11,681 nt of DNA, taken from Phycisphaerales bacterium UBA1910. Its GTDB lineage: Bacteria; Planctomycetota; Phycisphaerae; Phycisphaerales; UBA1924. The notes under the pieces were generated by a model that was not told the DNA's origin, ran no database searches, and worked only from the letters and a program-made list of their open reading frames with translations. The translations under genes and the position numbers were made by a program. The stretch lies in contig DDGE01000030.1 of assembly GCA_002337545.1 (NCBI GenBank), positions 50,392-62,072 of the forward strand, written 5' to 3'. Positions 1 through 6,761 of the stretch are shown here, one piece after another (the stretch's first letter is position 1; the number at the start of each line of letters is the position of its first letter).

Positions 1-1422
1 CCTGCCTCGCAACCGGCGAGCCGCCCATCGGCACGACCCAGCACGCAGCCCAAGCGAACGACACCGAGCAGGACGCAGCCGAGCCGCGTAACGCCGAGCA
101 GGACCTCACCGAGCAAATCGACACCAAGCAAATCGACACCGAGCAAGACCTCGCCGAGCAAGACGACGCCGTCACGGGTAACCCCGTCTCGAGTGTCGCC
201 GGCCCCGAGTCGATCACGCCCCATGCCGGTCCCCTCGTCGACACGGCAGAAAACGACACCGGCCACACGCCCGAGCAACGGGGGCACCACGCAAGGGAGG
301 CCTGTTGATACGGGAACGGAGACGCCGCGTCCAAGTGTGACGAAGGATCCTTCGCCCGTTCGGCCCATCGCAAGCGGCAGAACAGAGTCTTCAGCAAAGC
401 GGGTACTGAGCGGCGGGCGCGCCGTGACACGCGCCAAGAAGCAGGGGGCTCCCAGTGGGTTTGACCTTCAGGAGGCGAGAAACTCCTTCGCCCGTCGAAT
501 GGGGGGCGGAGGCAAATCGGGCGTGGGCGGGATGATGGACGGCCATTCCGACGAATCGGGCGGTGGTCACGGTGGCGGTCATGGGGGTGGACACGATGGT
601 CATGGCGGTGGTCATGGCGGTCACGACGACCATCACGGCGATGATTGGCATATCGATATTGATATCAACTTCTGGTCGCATCCAACATACTGTCCCACGG
701 GATGGTGGTATGTCTGGGGCGACTACGACCACGATGGGCACTTGGATTATGTGTGCACGAATGGGTCGTATTCCGTTTATTGGTACAACTGGGGTGGGTC
801 CTACTGGGATTGCTCGCCCTGGTATGGGTGGTATCCATCGCGATATCGCAGCTACTGGTGGCAGTACTCGATCCCGGGATCGTACAACGGAATTGTGTAC
901 GGCACAGATGCTGAACTCGTAGACGAGCCGACGAGCTATGTAACCGAGGTTCCGGACACGATCCCAGAGGCGGTCCCGCTGTCAGCGGTCGAGGTCGCCC
1001 GATTGGAGATGTCGATCGGCAACCCCGATGTCGCGATCGAGGCCTACCGGGCTCATCTCAGCAGCTACCCAGAGGACTGGTACACGCTGCGGGAACTTGG
1101 GATCGCATTGATTCGCGACGGACAGCGTGGTGACGGGATCGCGATGATCGGGTACGCCCATAGTCAGGACCCGCTCCTGGCGTACGACTCGATCCCAGTT
1201 GAACTGTTCGAAGGGGATGAACGCCTGATGCGTGATGTGCTCGTGTCAGTCGTTGGCTGGGCACATCGGAACCCATCCAGCAGCGCTTGGCTGACGGTGG
1301 CGATCATCATGCAAGGGGAAGGCCGCAACGCCCCGGCGATGCGAATGATCGATCGTGCTCAGGATCACGGGCTCGGTTTCGAGGTTGCAGACCAGATGCG
1401 CTCAGCCCTGAATCAGCCCTGA
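1..1422 (+). CDS. Repeat-rich Gly/His surface-type protein with TPR-like C-terminus (5'-partial)
   Basis: The frame is open from base 1 to the TGA at 1420-1422, giving 473 residues, so the true start and any signal peptide lie upstream. In-frame GTG at 193 sits inside the repeat tract and is unlikely to be the start. Order of parts (window residue numbers): a basic Ser/Thr-Pro-Ser-Lys/Arg pentapeptide tract at about 21-70; a further disordered Pro/Thr/Arg-rich part to about 170; a GGGH-type Gly/His tract at 187-208; a Trp/Tyr-rich segment at about 213-300 with three Cys; and a DxDxDGxxD calcium-type loop with D241, D243, D245, G246 and D249. From about residue 330 there are helical TPR-like repeats (for example AIEAYRAHLSSYPEDW). 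The composition suggests an extracytoplasmic, perhaps metal-binding protein with a peptide-interaction module. Similar Gly/His plus Tyr-rich plus TPR layouts occur in planctomycetes, but I cannot name a family or function. Confidence 0.8.
   Translation, partial: PASQPASRPSARPSTQPKRTTPSRTQPSRVTPSRTSPSKSTPSKSTPSKTSPSKTTPSRVTPSRVSPAPSRSRPMPVPSSTRQKTTPATRPSNGGTTQGRPVDTGTETPRPSVTKDPSPVRPIASGRTESSAKRVLSGGRAVTRAKKQGAPSGFDLQEARNSFARRMGGGGKSGVGGMMDGHSDESGGGHGGGHGGGHDGHGGGHGGHDDHHGDDWHIDIDINFWSHPTYCPTGWWYVWGDYDHDGHLDYVCTNGSYSVYWYNWGGSYWDCSPWYGWYPSRYRSYWWQYSIPGSYNGIVYGTDAELVDEPTSYVTEVPDTIPEAVPLSAVEVARLEMSIGNPDVAIEAYRAHLSSYPEDWYTLRELGIALIRDGQRGDGIAMIGYAHSQDPLLAYDSIPVELFEGDERLMRDVLVSVVGWAHRNPSSSAWLTVAIIMQGEGRNAPAMRMIDRAQDHGLGFEVADQMRSALNQP
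61..195 (+). repeat. 15-bp coding tandem repeat, about nine units
   Basis: Nine consecutive in-frame 15-bp units encode the pentapeptide [S/T/Q]-P-S-[K/R]-[S/T/V], for example TPSRT, SPSKS, TPSKS, TPSKT, SPSKT and TPSRV. A typical DNA unit is ACACCGAGCAAGACC. The last two units use different synonymous codons (TCA/TCT for Ser), so they are older or more diverged. A degenerate continuation lies both before 61 and after 195. Such tracts expand and contract easily and encode a cationic, proline-rich, probably extended linker. Confidence 0.85.
559..624 (+). repeat. Gly/His coding repeat (GGGH units)
   Basis: In-frame GGN-GGN-GGN-CAY units encode GGGHGGGHGGGHDGHGGGH followed by GGH, at window residues 187-208, and the His-rich stretch continues as DDHH just after. 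The His spacing of about four residues in a glycine background could bind Zn, Ni or Cu. This is inferred from composition only. Confidence 0.8.
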
Positions 1423-1434
1423 GCCGGAGAACGA

Positions 1435-2022
1435 TCAGGCGGTTTGCGATGCAGTTTCTGTGCGATCCTCATCTTTCGGGATGAGGTTTTTCGCGGGTAC
1501 GCCCACCGCAGTCGCGCCAGGCGGGACATCTTTGATAACGACCGCCCCGGCACCGATCTTCGCTCCGTTGCCGACATTGACCGGGCCCAGCACGCATGTG
1601 TGGCAACCAATGTAGACATGATCGCCGACGACTGGTCCGCCCGGCTTGGCTCCGGCGCCGATGGTTGTCACCTGATGGATAGCGCAGTCCGCGCCCACGC
1701 TCGCCCATGGGTAGACCTGTATGGGGCCAACATGCGGGATCAGGAGACCGGGCCCAATCTTTGCCCCCTTGTCGAGGTTGATGTGGGTAACGGCCGTCAG
1801 GATCTTCTTCAAGATCGCGGCGATGATCTTGGGAATGAGCCAAAAGATCTTCGGTTTCTTGTTTGCGAGACCACGCTGGAGCCGGTAGATCGTCAGTGCC
1901 CAGAACCCCTCAGAGCCCCACCCGGAGTATCCGTGTTTCTTAAAGCGTGCAAGATCTGCACGCCAGGCACGCCACTGGGAGTCGCCAGCCCATTCCTTTA
2001 TTGTGGTGCCGTCGTATTTCAT
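1435..2022 (-). CDS. Serine-acetyltransferase-like hexapeptide-repeat acyltransferase
   Basis: A 195-residue protein. Residues 1-80 are a helical N-terminal region containing WRADLARF, a motif seen in CysE-like acetyltransferases of polysaccharide loci. Residues 80-178 are a left-handed beta-helix of hexapeptide repeats (AKIGPG, ASVGAD, AKIGAG) ending in the typical VPPGATAVGVPAKN. His97 (in IPHVG) aligns by eye with the catalytic His of CysE (LDHATG). Known members transfer an acetyl group from acetyl-CoA to serine or to a sugar. No cysteine synthase gene is adjacent and this is the last gene of a polysaccharide operon, so O- or N-acetylation of a glycan is more likely than cysteine synthesis. 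Its ATG overlaps the stop of the upstream gene in an ATGA arrangement, which suggests translational coupling. Its stop lies 12 bp from that of the convergent gene. Confidence 0.85.
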   Translation of the reverse strand: MKYDGTTIKEWAGDSQWRAWRADLARFKKHGYSGWGSEGFWALTIYRLQRGLANKKPKIFWLIPKIIAAILKKILTAVTHINLDKGAKIGPGLLIPHVGPIQVYPWASVGADCAIHQVTTIGAGAKPGGPVVGDHVYIGCHTCVLGPVNVGNGAKIGAGAVVIKDVPPGATAVGVPAKNLIPKDEDRTETASQTA

Positions 2023-3437
2023 GCGGTTTTGAGCTCACTCGTTGATTGGGAATCTGCTTCCTTGTCCTCAAGCGCTGATTGGTGCCTTGCGTGTTGCTCT
2101 TGCATCATCATGCGTTGAATCGCCTTGGGTGAAACGAGCGTATAGACGGAAACAAGGGTCGCTCCCATAATCATAAACGAGGTGTTGGGCATCGCGTTGG
2201 CGAGCGAGTCAATGACAAAGAGCAGCACTCCCAGCCCGATGGCCCACGCGGCACCGAGTGGGCCGATGAAGATGTGCTTGCGGGACTTGTGCATCGAAAG
2301 TGGAAACAGCGGCGAGATGAAGGTCGCGTATGTGCAGACAAGCCCAAAGAGCCCGGTGCTACCAATGAGGATTGCCCACCAGGAATCGGAAACGGTGATG
2401 TCATTGCCGTAGTCATCGCGAACGCGCCATCGTCCCCATCCTCCCCAGCCAAAGACGGGCCGGTTTCTCATGACCTTTTCCACAATCATCTGGTCGTTTT
2501 CAAGGCGCATGTTCAGGGAGCCCGCCCGTTCCTGACCCAGGGGCTCGACCATTTGAACGAGTTGTTGCCCTTCCCAACCAAATGATCGGAGCCCGATGTA
2601 GCCCAACGGTGCGATGATTACGACGAGCAGGAGCGGTCGGAGGCGTGTGTTCTGGATGAACTCCGCGGTTGCGATGAGTCCGAGCAGGAGCAGGGCGGCG
2701 CCGGTTGAACGGAGCATGATGGTGACGATGACGAGCCCGATGGCGATCCAGGAGATGGGGATGCCCCAGATGTTTCGGATGGCCTTCGAACGCCAGAGGA
2801 TCCAGGCGACGAGCGCCGCGGTAGCCATCCATGCGGCGAGTGCAAGGCCGTGCTGCATGAAGACCATGGGGCGCCACCCGCCCAAACGCTTCGTCATGAT
2901 CCAGTCCGATGGGCGGAACCCATAGATGATGCGGTTGAGCTGGGGGCTCATCACGATCTCGAAGAGGCACAGCGGGGCGTAGGCCATGGCGCTGACAATC
3001 ACGGCGACGCAGAGGTCTCGAAGCGCGGGGAGATCGGTGAACAGCGTGCGTCCGATCCAATAGGCGACACCCCATTCGAGAAACCGATTGACGGTGACCG
3101 TAAATGCGTCGTAGGGGCCGAGCCCATTGAGGAGTGAGCTGATCCCGGGCGCGATGAGGAACCCGAAGAAAAACAGGTCGAGCAGCTTTGGACGGAACTT
3201 GAACAGATCAGATGAGGCGAAGATGAACGCGGGGAGCAGCGCACCGATCCCCGCCGCGAGCAGCTTGGTGTAGTTGGGTAATCCAGAGAGCACAACCCCG
3301 GTGGGGGGGAGGAAGAGGTTGCCTCCGATGATTGAGAGAAGCACAACGCGACGGACTGGCATGACTATCCCAAGGATGATCATGAGAATGGGCCAGGCAA
3401 AGAGGACGAAGATGGCAAACTTGTTGGGTAGGTCCAT
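2019..3437 (-). CDS. O-antigen ligase / Wzy polymerase-like membrane protein
   Basis: A 472-residue polytopic protein with about ten to twelve hydrophobic segments, including roughly residues 6-27, 30-50, 57-75, 86-104, 140-163, 195-215, 224-242, 245-262, 268-284, 352-376, 393-410 and 420-436. A large non-membrane loop at about 285-350 carries RLENDQMIVEKVMRNRPVFG followed by WGGWG (residues 311-335), then SDSWW. This matches the pattern of the Wzy_C/O-antigen ligase family, where a periplasmic loop with Arg and a PxxGxG-like motif handles the lipid-linked glycan. The C-terminal 35 residues are hydrophilic and probably cytoplasmic. The likely role is polymerising or ligating undecaprenyl-linked oligosaccharides at the inner membrane. 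The start has an AGAGAG-type ribosome binding site and lies 9 bp after the glycosyltransferase gene. Ligase and polymerase cannot be told apart from sequence alone. Confidence 0.8.
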   Translation of the reverse strand: MDLPNKFAIFVLFAWPILMIILGIVMPVRRVVLLSIIGGNLFLPPTGVVLSGLPNYTKLLAAGIGALLPAFIFASSDLFKFRPKLLDLFFFGFLIAPGISSLLNGLGPYDAFTVTVNRFLEWGVAYWIGRTLFTDLPALRDLCVAVIVSAMAYAPLCLFEIVMSPQLNRIIYGFRPSDWIMTKRLGGWRPMVFMQHGLALAAWMATAALVAWILWRSKAIRNIWGIPISWIAIGLVIVTIMLRSTGAALLLLGLIATAEFIQNTRLRPLLLVVIIAPLGYIGLRSFGWEGQQLVQMVEPLGQERAGSLNMRLENDQMIVEKVMRNRPVFGWGGWGRWRVRDDYGNDITVSDSWWAILIGSTGLFGLVCTYATFISPLFPLSMHKSRKHIFIGPLGAAWAIGLGVLLFVIDSLANAMPNTSFMIMGATLVSVYTLVSPKAIQRMMMQEQHARHQSALEDKEADSQSTSELKTA

Positions 3438-3446
3438 CGTTCTCTC

Positions 3447-4535
3447 TTAGCTTTCGTCGGCTTTGTTCCAGAGCGATCTAATCTCACCCTTGGCGATGCG
3501 TCTGTTCGCCTTGATAACCGCGATCGCGTTCAGCGGCAGTGTCGCGAGGGCGACGGGCAAGAGTTTGAGCTTGCTCTTGAGCGAGTGGTGCTTGAGCTGG
3601 AGGAACTGTTTGTAGATGTGGTGGCGAGGAACCGCCCAGAACCCCCTTGATTCAAAGGTCGAGTTGATGAGCTTCTGGCTCCATTGCGGGTCTTGCTCTT
3701 GCAGTTCTCTCATCAACGCCCCGGCGGGTTTTTCGGGGGTGCTTTCAGCCCAAAGCTTGGTGTAGATGATGGCGTTGATCGAGAGACCGATGAGCCGGCG
3801 AGTTTTGTTGCGGATGATCTCGGCGGGGCTCATGTAGGATTCGAAGATGACCTTTGCGTCGTCGGCGCGGACGATCAGGTTCTCGTCTCCGGGGTGCGTG
3901 AACCCCTTGGTGACAATCTGGGCTCTGACGAAGGCGTCCTCGCCCATCAGAACCGTGGGAAGGTAGAGTGAGCGGATGGTGTCCGCGTAACCGCAGTAAA
4001 GGCAGCCGGCGAAAATCCCCTTCATGCCTTTGCGGAGCGTTGTAGCGCCGATCGACAGGCGGTCCTTTGCGCTCTTCTGCTTCTTGTTCTCGATGTGTTT
4101 CGTTGGGTTCCCACCCGCGACCACGCACCCCTCGGTGTTGAGGAGCGTGTTGATCAGGTCGTATAGCACTCGCTCGTGAGCGAGTTTGATGTCCGCATCG
4201 GTGAAGACGAGTATGTCCGCATCTTTGTACGAGAAGTTGTCTACATAGTTATTCCAAGCATTCTCTTTGCCCGGTTCTTTGATCTCACAGACACGAGCAG
4301 CAAAGAAGCCCGCGTCTTCATCAGACACGGGCTCGTGTTCTTCTACCGCCTTTTGTGCGACATCTGCGGTGTTGTCCGTACAGCCATTGGGCACGACAAC
4401 GATTTCAGCTCGTATTGGGTGCGCGTTTTCATCGTCCGCAGGTGCGTCGAGCTTCTGGGAAAGCAAGGACTGAACGGTTCTCGCGATCCCCTTTTCTTCG
4501 TTGTACGCCAAGATGCCAATGGATATGGTGATCAT
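3447..4535 (-). CDS. Family 2 glycosyltransferase
   Basis: A 362-residue protein with a GT-A fold signature. It has an N-terminal beta strand followed by AYNEE (10-14), VVPNGCTDNT (47-56), the DxD-type metal/nucleotide-sugar motif FTDADIKL with D113 and D115, and a GED acceptor/catalytic-type motif at 198-200. These fit inverting GT2 enzymes that use a nucleotide sugar and a divalent metal. A hydrophobic stretch at about 325-342 (PVALATLPLNAIAVIK) may anchor it to the membrane. The start is chosen because MITISIGILAYNEE is where GT2 domains normally begin. Its Shine-Dalgarno is weak, so translation may depend on the upstream gene 35 bp away. It likely builds the glycan handled by the neighbouring membrane protein. 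The donor and acceptor sugars cannot be predicted. Confidence 0.88.
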   Translation of the reverse strand: MITISIGILAYNEEKGIARTVQSLLSQKLDAPADDENAHPIRAEIVVVPNGCTDNTADVAQKAVEEHEPVSDEDAGFFAARVCEIKEPGKENAWNNYVDNFSYKDADILVFTDADIKLAHERVLYDLINTLLNTEGCVVAGGNPTKHIENKKQKSAKDRLSIGATTLRKGMKGIFAGCLYCGYADTIRSLYLPTVLMGEDAFVRAQIVTKGFTHPGDENLIVRADDAKVIFESYMSPAEIIRNKTRRLIGLSINAIIYTKLWAESTPEKPAGALMRELQEQDPQWSQKLINSTFESRGFWAVPRHHIYKQFLQLKHHSLKSKLKLLPVALATLPLNAIAVIKANRRIAKGEIRSLWNKADES

Positions 4536-4570
4536 CGCATACAGTTCTTCGGTTCATTTTACATCGAAAC

Positions 4571-6259
4571 TCAATCAACGAGCGTGAACTGTCGCGATTG
4601 AGTCTCGGACTCGAACCATTCGATGACTCGCGCTGCGGTGAAGCGTGAATCGAAGTTCGAGCGAGACAGCTGGCGTGCGTGGTTGATGAAGTTCTCGAAG
4701 TCGCCATTGATCTCGTTCTGTGCGAGGTAGAGCTCAAGCCCAACCTGCGGCGGGGGGGCGTCGAGCTCGGTGCTCACACCGGTCGGCTCGATGAGTTCGA
4801 ACCATTCATCGGCCTCGGTGAGTTCGATGCCGATGCGGAACGGACGATCGTGCATGTTGTAATGGTTATAGACATTGTTCTCGATCAGAACCTGGCTCGG
4901 TGAGGCGCCATCGAAGACCTGGATAAACGGCTTATTCAGGTTCTGGTTGTACTGTGTGGTGAGGTCACGGTAGAACGCGTTGCTTCTGATCCGGACATTC
5001 TCGACCAACATCGATCCGGTCGGCTGAGCGATATTGAGTGTGCCGTGCCAATCCAGGACCATGTTGTGTGCGATGTCGAGGTCTTTGACCATGAGCTCGC
5101 GGTCATTTTTGATCGCGATCACATCTCGGTTCGCACCGATCGAGTTGATCGTAAAGTAGTTGTTTGTAAACTCTGCGCCGTTGATGTTCGAGATGGTGAA
5201 CCCGAACGAACGCGGGAGGTTTTCGGCGATATCTCGACCGTACATCACGAGGTTGTGGTTTGCGTACCCGGATACGCCGTTCTCTTCGGGGTAGGAGCCA
5301 CCGCCGAAGAGCAGTGCGAGCGGGTTGGAGATGAAGAGGTTGCCTTCAACGATCCCGCCCGGGCGGAGTTGGAGTCCGTGCGATGATGCGTCGGCGATGA
5401 TGTTGTCTTTGACAACAATGCCTGAGCAACCGTTCTGGACATAGATGTTGTGGTTAAAGATGGTGGGTTCGGCACCGAGGTCTTCGTTGAACCCGTTGCT
5501 TGTGATTACGGAGTGCTGGATCGTAAGTCCGTTTACCCCCTGCACATAGAAGCCCTGTGCATGGCCAGATGTTGAGTAGGCATCTGCGACGACGCACCCA
5601 TTAAAGCGAAGCCCGACGAGGTTGTTCGTCGTGGGATATGCCTGAAGGATGACATTGTCTTTAAAGCCGAGCACGCACATATCTTCGAAGAGGATGTCGT
5701 CACACTCAGCGAGCCAACGAATACCGACTGGGTTGGAGTCGCTTGAGCGATCTGCGGGTTCGATGTGGAGCCCGACAAAGGCGATATGTTCGAGCAGATC
5801 TGTCCCGGTAGCCTGTAGGCCTTGCTCGCCGTCGGCGGGGCGGATCTGCGGGCGCTCAGGCGAGTCGCCGTATGCGCCGATGACGAGTCGTTCATCCTCC
5901 GCTCGACCGCTCTTGGTTGGTCTGGGCATGGACTCGTACCACACATCCCCTCGCTTGAGGAGCATCCAGTCCGGGTAGCCGTCGCGGAGGAGTTCGTAGG
6001 CGCGTGCAAGTGATTGGACCGGCTCGTTGGGGTTGAGCCCCGAGTTGGAGTCTCGCCCGGTTGAGCTGGAGACGAACACGAGTCGTGTGTCCTCGCTGGG
6101 TGAGAACTGGGTCCAGAAAGTGGCCGTGTCGTTCTGTGCGAGCGCGGTTGCGGGGGTGATGGCGAGGGTTGCGGCACCACACAGTGCGACGGCCAGCATG
6201 CCACGCGTGTTTCGGCGGTTGAGGAGCTTCTGCACAAGTTGAGAGGGAAGGTTCGTCAT
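4571..6259 (-). CDS. Secreted right-handed parallel beta-helix protein (pectate-lyase-like fold)
   Basis: A 562-residue protein. Residues 1-41 form a signal peptide: basic RRNTR, hydrophobic MLAVALCGAATLAI, then cleavage after A-L-A (39-41). The mature start, VFVSSSTGRDSNSGLNPNEP (62-80) with a following LLKRGDVWYES, is the usual opening of DUF1565/pectate-lyase-like beta-helix proteins. Residues about 155-470 carry repeated short strands with Asn-rich turns (IVVKDNIIAD, GGIVEGNLFI, EFTNNYF, VLIENNVYN), typical of PbH1 repeats. Family members are polysaccharide lyases, epimerases or glycan-binding proteins. I cannot pick out a certain catalytic set. The C-terminal 90 residues look non-helical-repeat and acidic. 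This is the first gene of the operon and probably modifies or trims the polysaccharide outside the membrane. A GGAG ribosome binding site (plus-strand CTCC at 6267-6270) supports the start. Confidence 0.85.
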   Translation of the reverse strand: MTNLPSQLVQKLLNRRNTRGMLAVALCGAATLAITPATALAQNDTATFWTQFSPSEDTRLVFVSSSTGRDSNSGLNPNEPVQSLARAYELLRDGYPDWMLLKRGDVWYESMPRPTKSGRAEDERLVIGAYGDSPERPQIRPADGEQGLQATGTDLLEHIAFVGLHIEPADRSSDSNPVGIRWLAECDDILFEDMCVLGFKDNVILQAYPTTNNLVGLRFNGCVVADAYSTSGHAQGFYVQGVNGLTIQHSVITSNGFNEDLGAEPTIFNHNIYVQNGCSGIVVKDNIIADASSHGLQLRPGGIVEGNLFISNPLALLFGGGSYPEENGVSGYANHNLVMYGRDIAENLPRSFGFTISNINGAEFTNNYFTINSIGANRDVIAIKNDRELMVKDLDIAHNMVLDWHGTLNIAQPTGSMLVENVRIRSNAFYRDLTTQYNQNLNKPFIQVFDGASPSQVLIENNVYNHYNMHDRPFRIGIELTEADEWFELIEPTGVSTELDAPPPQVGLELYLAQNEINGDFENFINHARQLSRSNFDSRFTAARVIEWFESETQSRQFTLVD

Positions 6260-6567
6260 TGGGGGTCTCCGGCAAGGGTATCGGACAAACCGGTTGGGTG
6301 GTTCGCACGAAATCGCGAGGGGTGCGTGAAAATGGGCAACTCAACTCCGAGTCTGCATAATGGAGCAGGGTGATGTCAAGGAAATAGAAGTCAGCCGATC
6401 TTCCGCACATGCTACAACTGTAAAAGCGAGTCCGATAACCGCGTTTGGTTTGAGTTCTGATCGGGTCTCGTGAAGCCCGTGATCGTTTACGATACAGATC
6501 CGGGCCGGGAGCTTGATGTTCGCATGCTCAGGGCAAAGGTTCGCGGGGAACCCCTGTGAAGAAAAGG
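6260..6567. other. Divergent intergenic region, no gene seen
   Basis: No coding frame with family similarity is visible on either strand. The stretch holds the promoter region of the minus-strand polysaccharide operon and several modest dyads: GATCGGG/CCCGTGATC with a 2-nt bulge (6459-6484); ATCGT/ACGAT (6482-6493); GAGC-ATG-TTCG-CAT-GCTC with a UUCG-type loop (6509-6529); and GGTTC/GAACC (6538-6552). No tRNA, secE or nusG is present, although secE and nusG often precede rplK in bacteria. Confidence 0.7.
6354..6379 (-). promoter_or_regulatory. Possible promoter of the polysaccharide operon
   Basis: Read on the minus strand there is a perfect TTGACA (plus-strand TGTCAA, 6374-6379) followed after 14 nt by TATGCA. 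The -35 match is exact, but the spacing is short and the -10 is poor. This is a weak call, about 95-115 bp upstream of the first gene. Confidence 0.25.
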
Positions 6568-6580
6568 AATTGTGACAATT
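6568..6580. promoter_or_regulatory. AT-rich 13-bp palindrome upstream of rplK promoter
   Basis: AATTG-TGA-CAATT is a perfect 5-bp inverted repeat around a 3-nt centre, in a GC-richer surround. It lies 15 bp upstream of the proposed -35 box and could be an operator or activator site. No specific regulator can be named. Confidence 0.35.
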
Positions 6581-6595
6581 TAGGTGGTATCCCCG

Positions 6596-6624
6596 TCGAC
6601 CGCTTGATTCGCGCGGTCTAGAGT
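6596..6624 (+). promoter_or_regulatory. Putative sigma-70-type promoter for the rplK cluster
   Basis: TCGACC (6596-6601, 4 of 6 to TTGACA) and TAGAGT (6619-6624, 4 of 6 to TATAAT) are separated by exactly 17 bp. The spacer contains most of an inverted repeat, GACCGC (6598-6603) / GCGGTC (6613-6618). Transcription from here would give a leader of about 130 nt before rplK. Confidence 0.45.
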
Positions 6625-6632
6625 CAAGGCCC

Positions 6633-6660
6633 TACTCTCGGCATGTGCCGAGGGTGTTTT
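6633..6660 (+). terminator. Terminator-like hairpin in the rplK leader
   Basis: TACTCTCGGC (6633-6642), loop ATGT, GCCGAGGGTG (6647-6656), then TTTT (6657-6660). This is a 10-bp stem (7-8 Watson-Crick pairs plus G-U pairs) followed by a short T run. It lies almost at the predicted transcript 5' end, so it could be an attenuator, a protective 5' stem-loop, or the terminator of an upstream transcript. Confidence 0.45.
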
Positions 6661-6666
6661 GATGAA

Positions 6667-6730
6667 CCGTGTAACCACATGGGGTGCGTTTTCTGGCCGA
6701 GAACGCATGTTCCGAAAGTGATTTCGGGGC
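6667..6730 (+). promoter_or_regulatory. Two further hairpins in the rplK leader
   Basis: The first is CCGTGT-AACC-ACATGG (6667-6682, 6 bp with one G-U). The second is GTTCCGAAA-GTGA-TTTCGGGGC (6709-6730), with a GNRA-type tetraloop and nine pairs, two of them G-U. With the hairpin just upstream this makes a three-stem leader. L1 is known in other bacteria to repress its own operon by binding the L11 leader, so a similar role here is plausible but unproven. Confidence 0.4.
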
Positions 6731-6761
6731 GAACCAGCCCGGTGTGGGAGGTGGAGACATC

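Noticed and set aside
563..922. Overlapping plus-strand frame in the Gly/His gene
   Set aside because: The Met/Thr/Val-rich translation is a frame-shifted reading of the GGN-CAY repeat, not a separate protein.
1418..1439. CCTGA/TCAGG inverted repeat joining the two convergent stop codons as a bidirectional terminator
   Set aside because: Only 5 bp of stem with a 12-nt loop and no T tract on either side.
1444..2118. 224-codon plus-strand frame opposite the acyltransferase gene
   Set aside because: It is antisense to a clear hexapeptide-repeat protein and shows no domain or good ribosome binding site.
6260..6560. Possible small structured RNA (tRNA, SRP RNA or similar) in the divergent gap
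   Set aside because: Several short dyads exist, but no cloverleaf, T-loop or SRP core motif could be found.
6684..6761. Longer L11 with 26 extra N-terminal residues from GTG 6684
   Set aside because: The extension has no similarity to L11 and the strong ribosome binding site is in front of ATG 6762.
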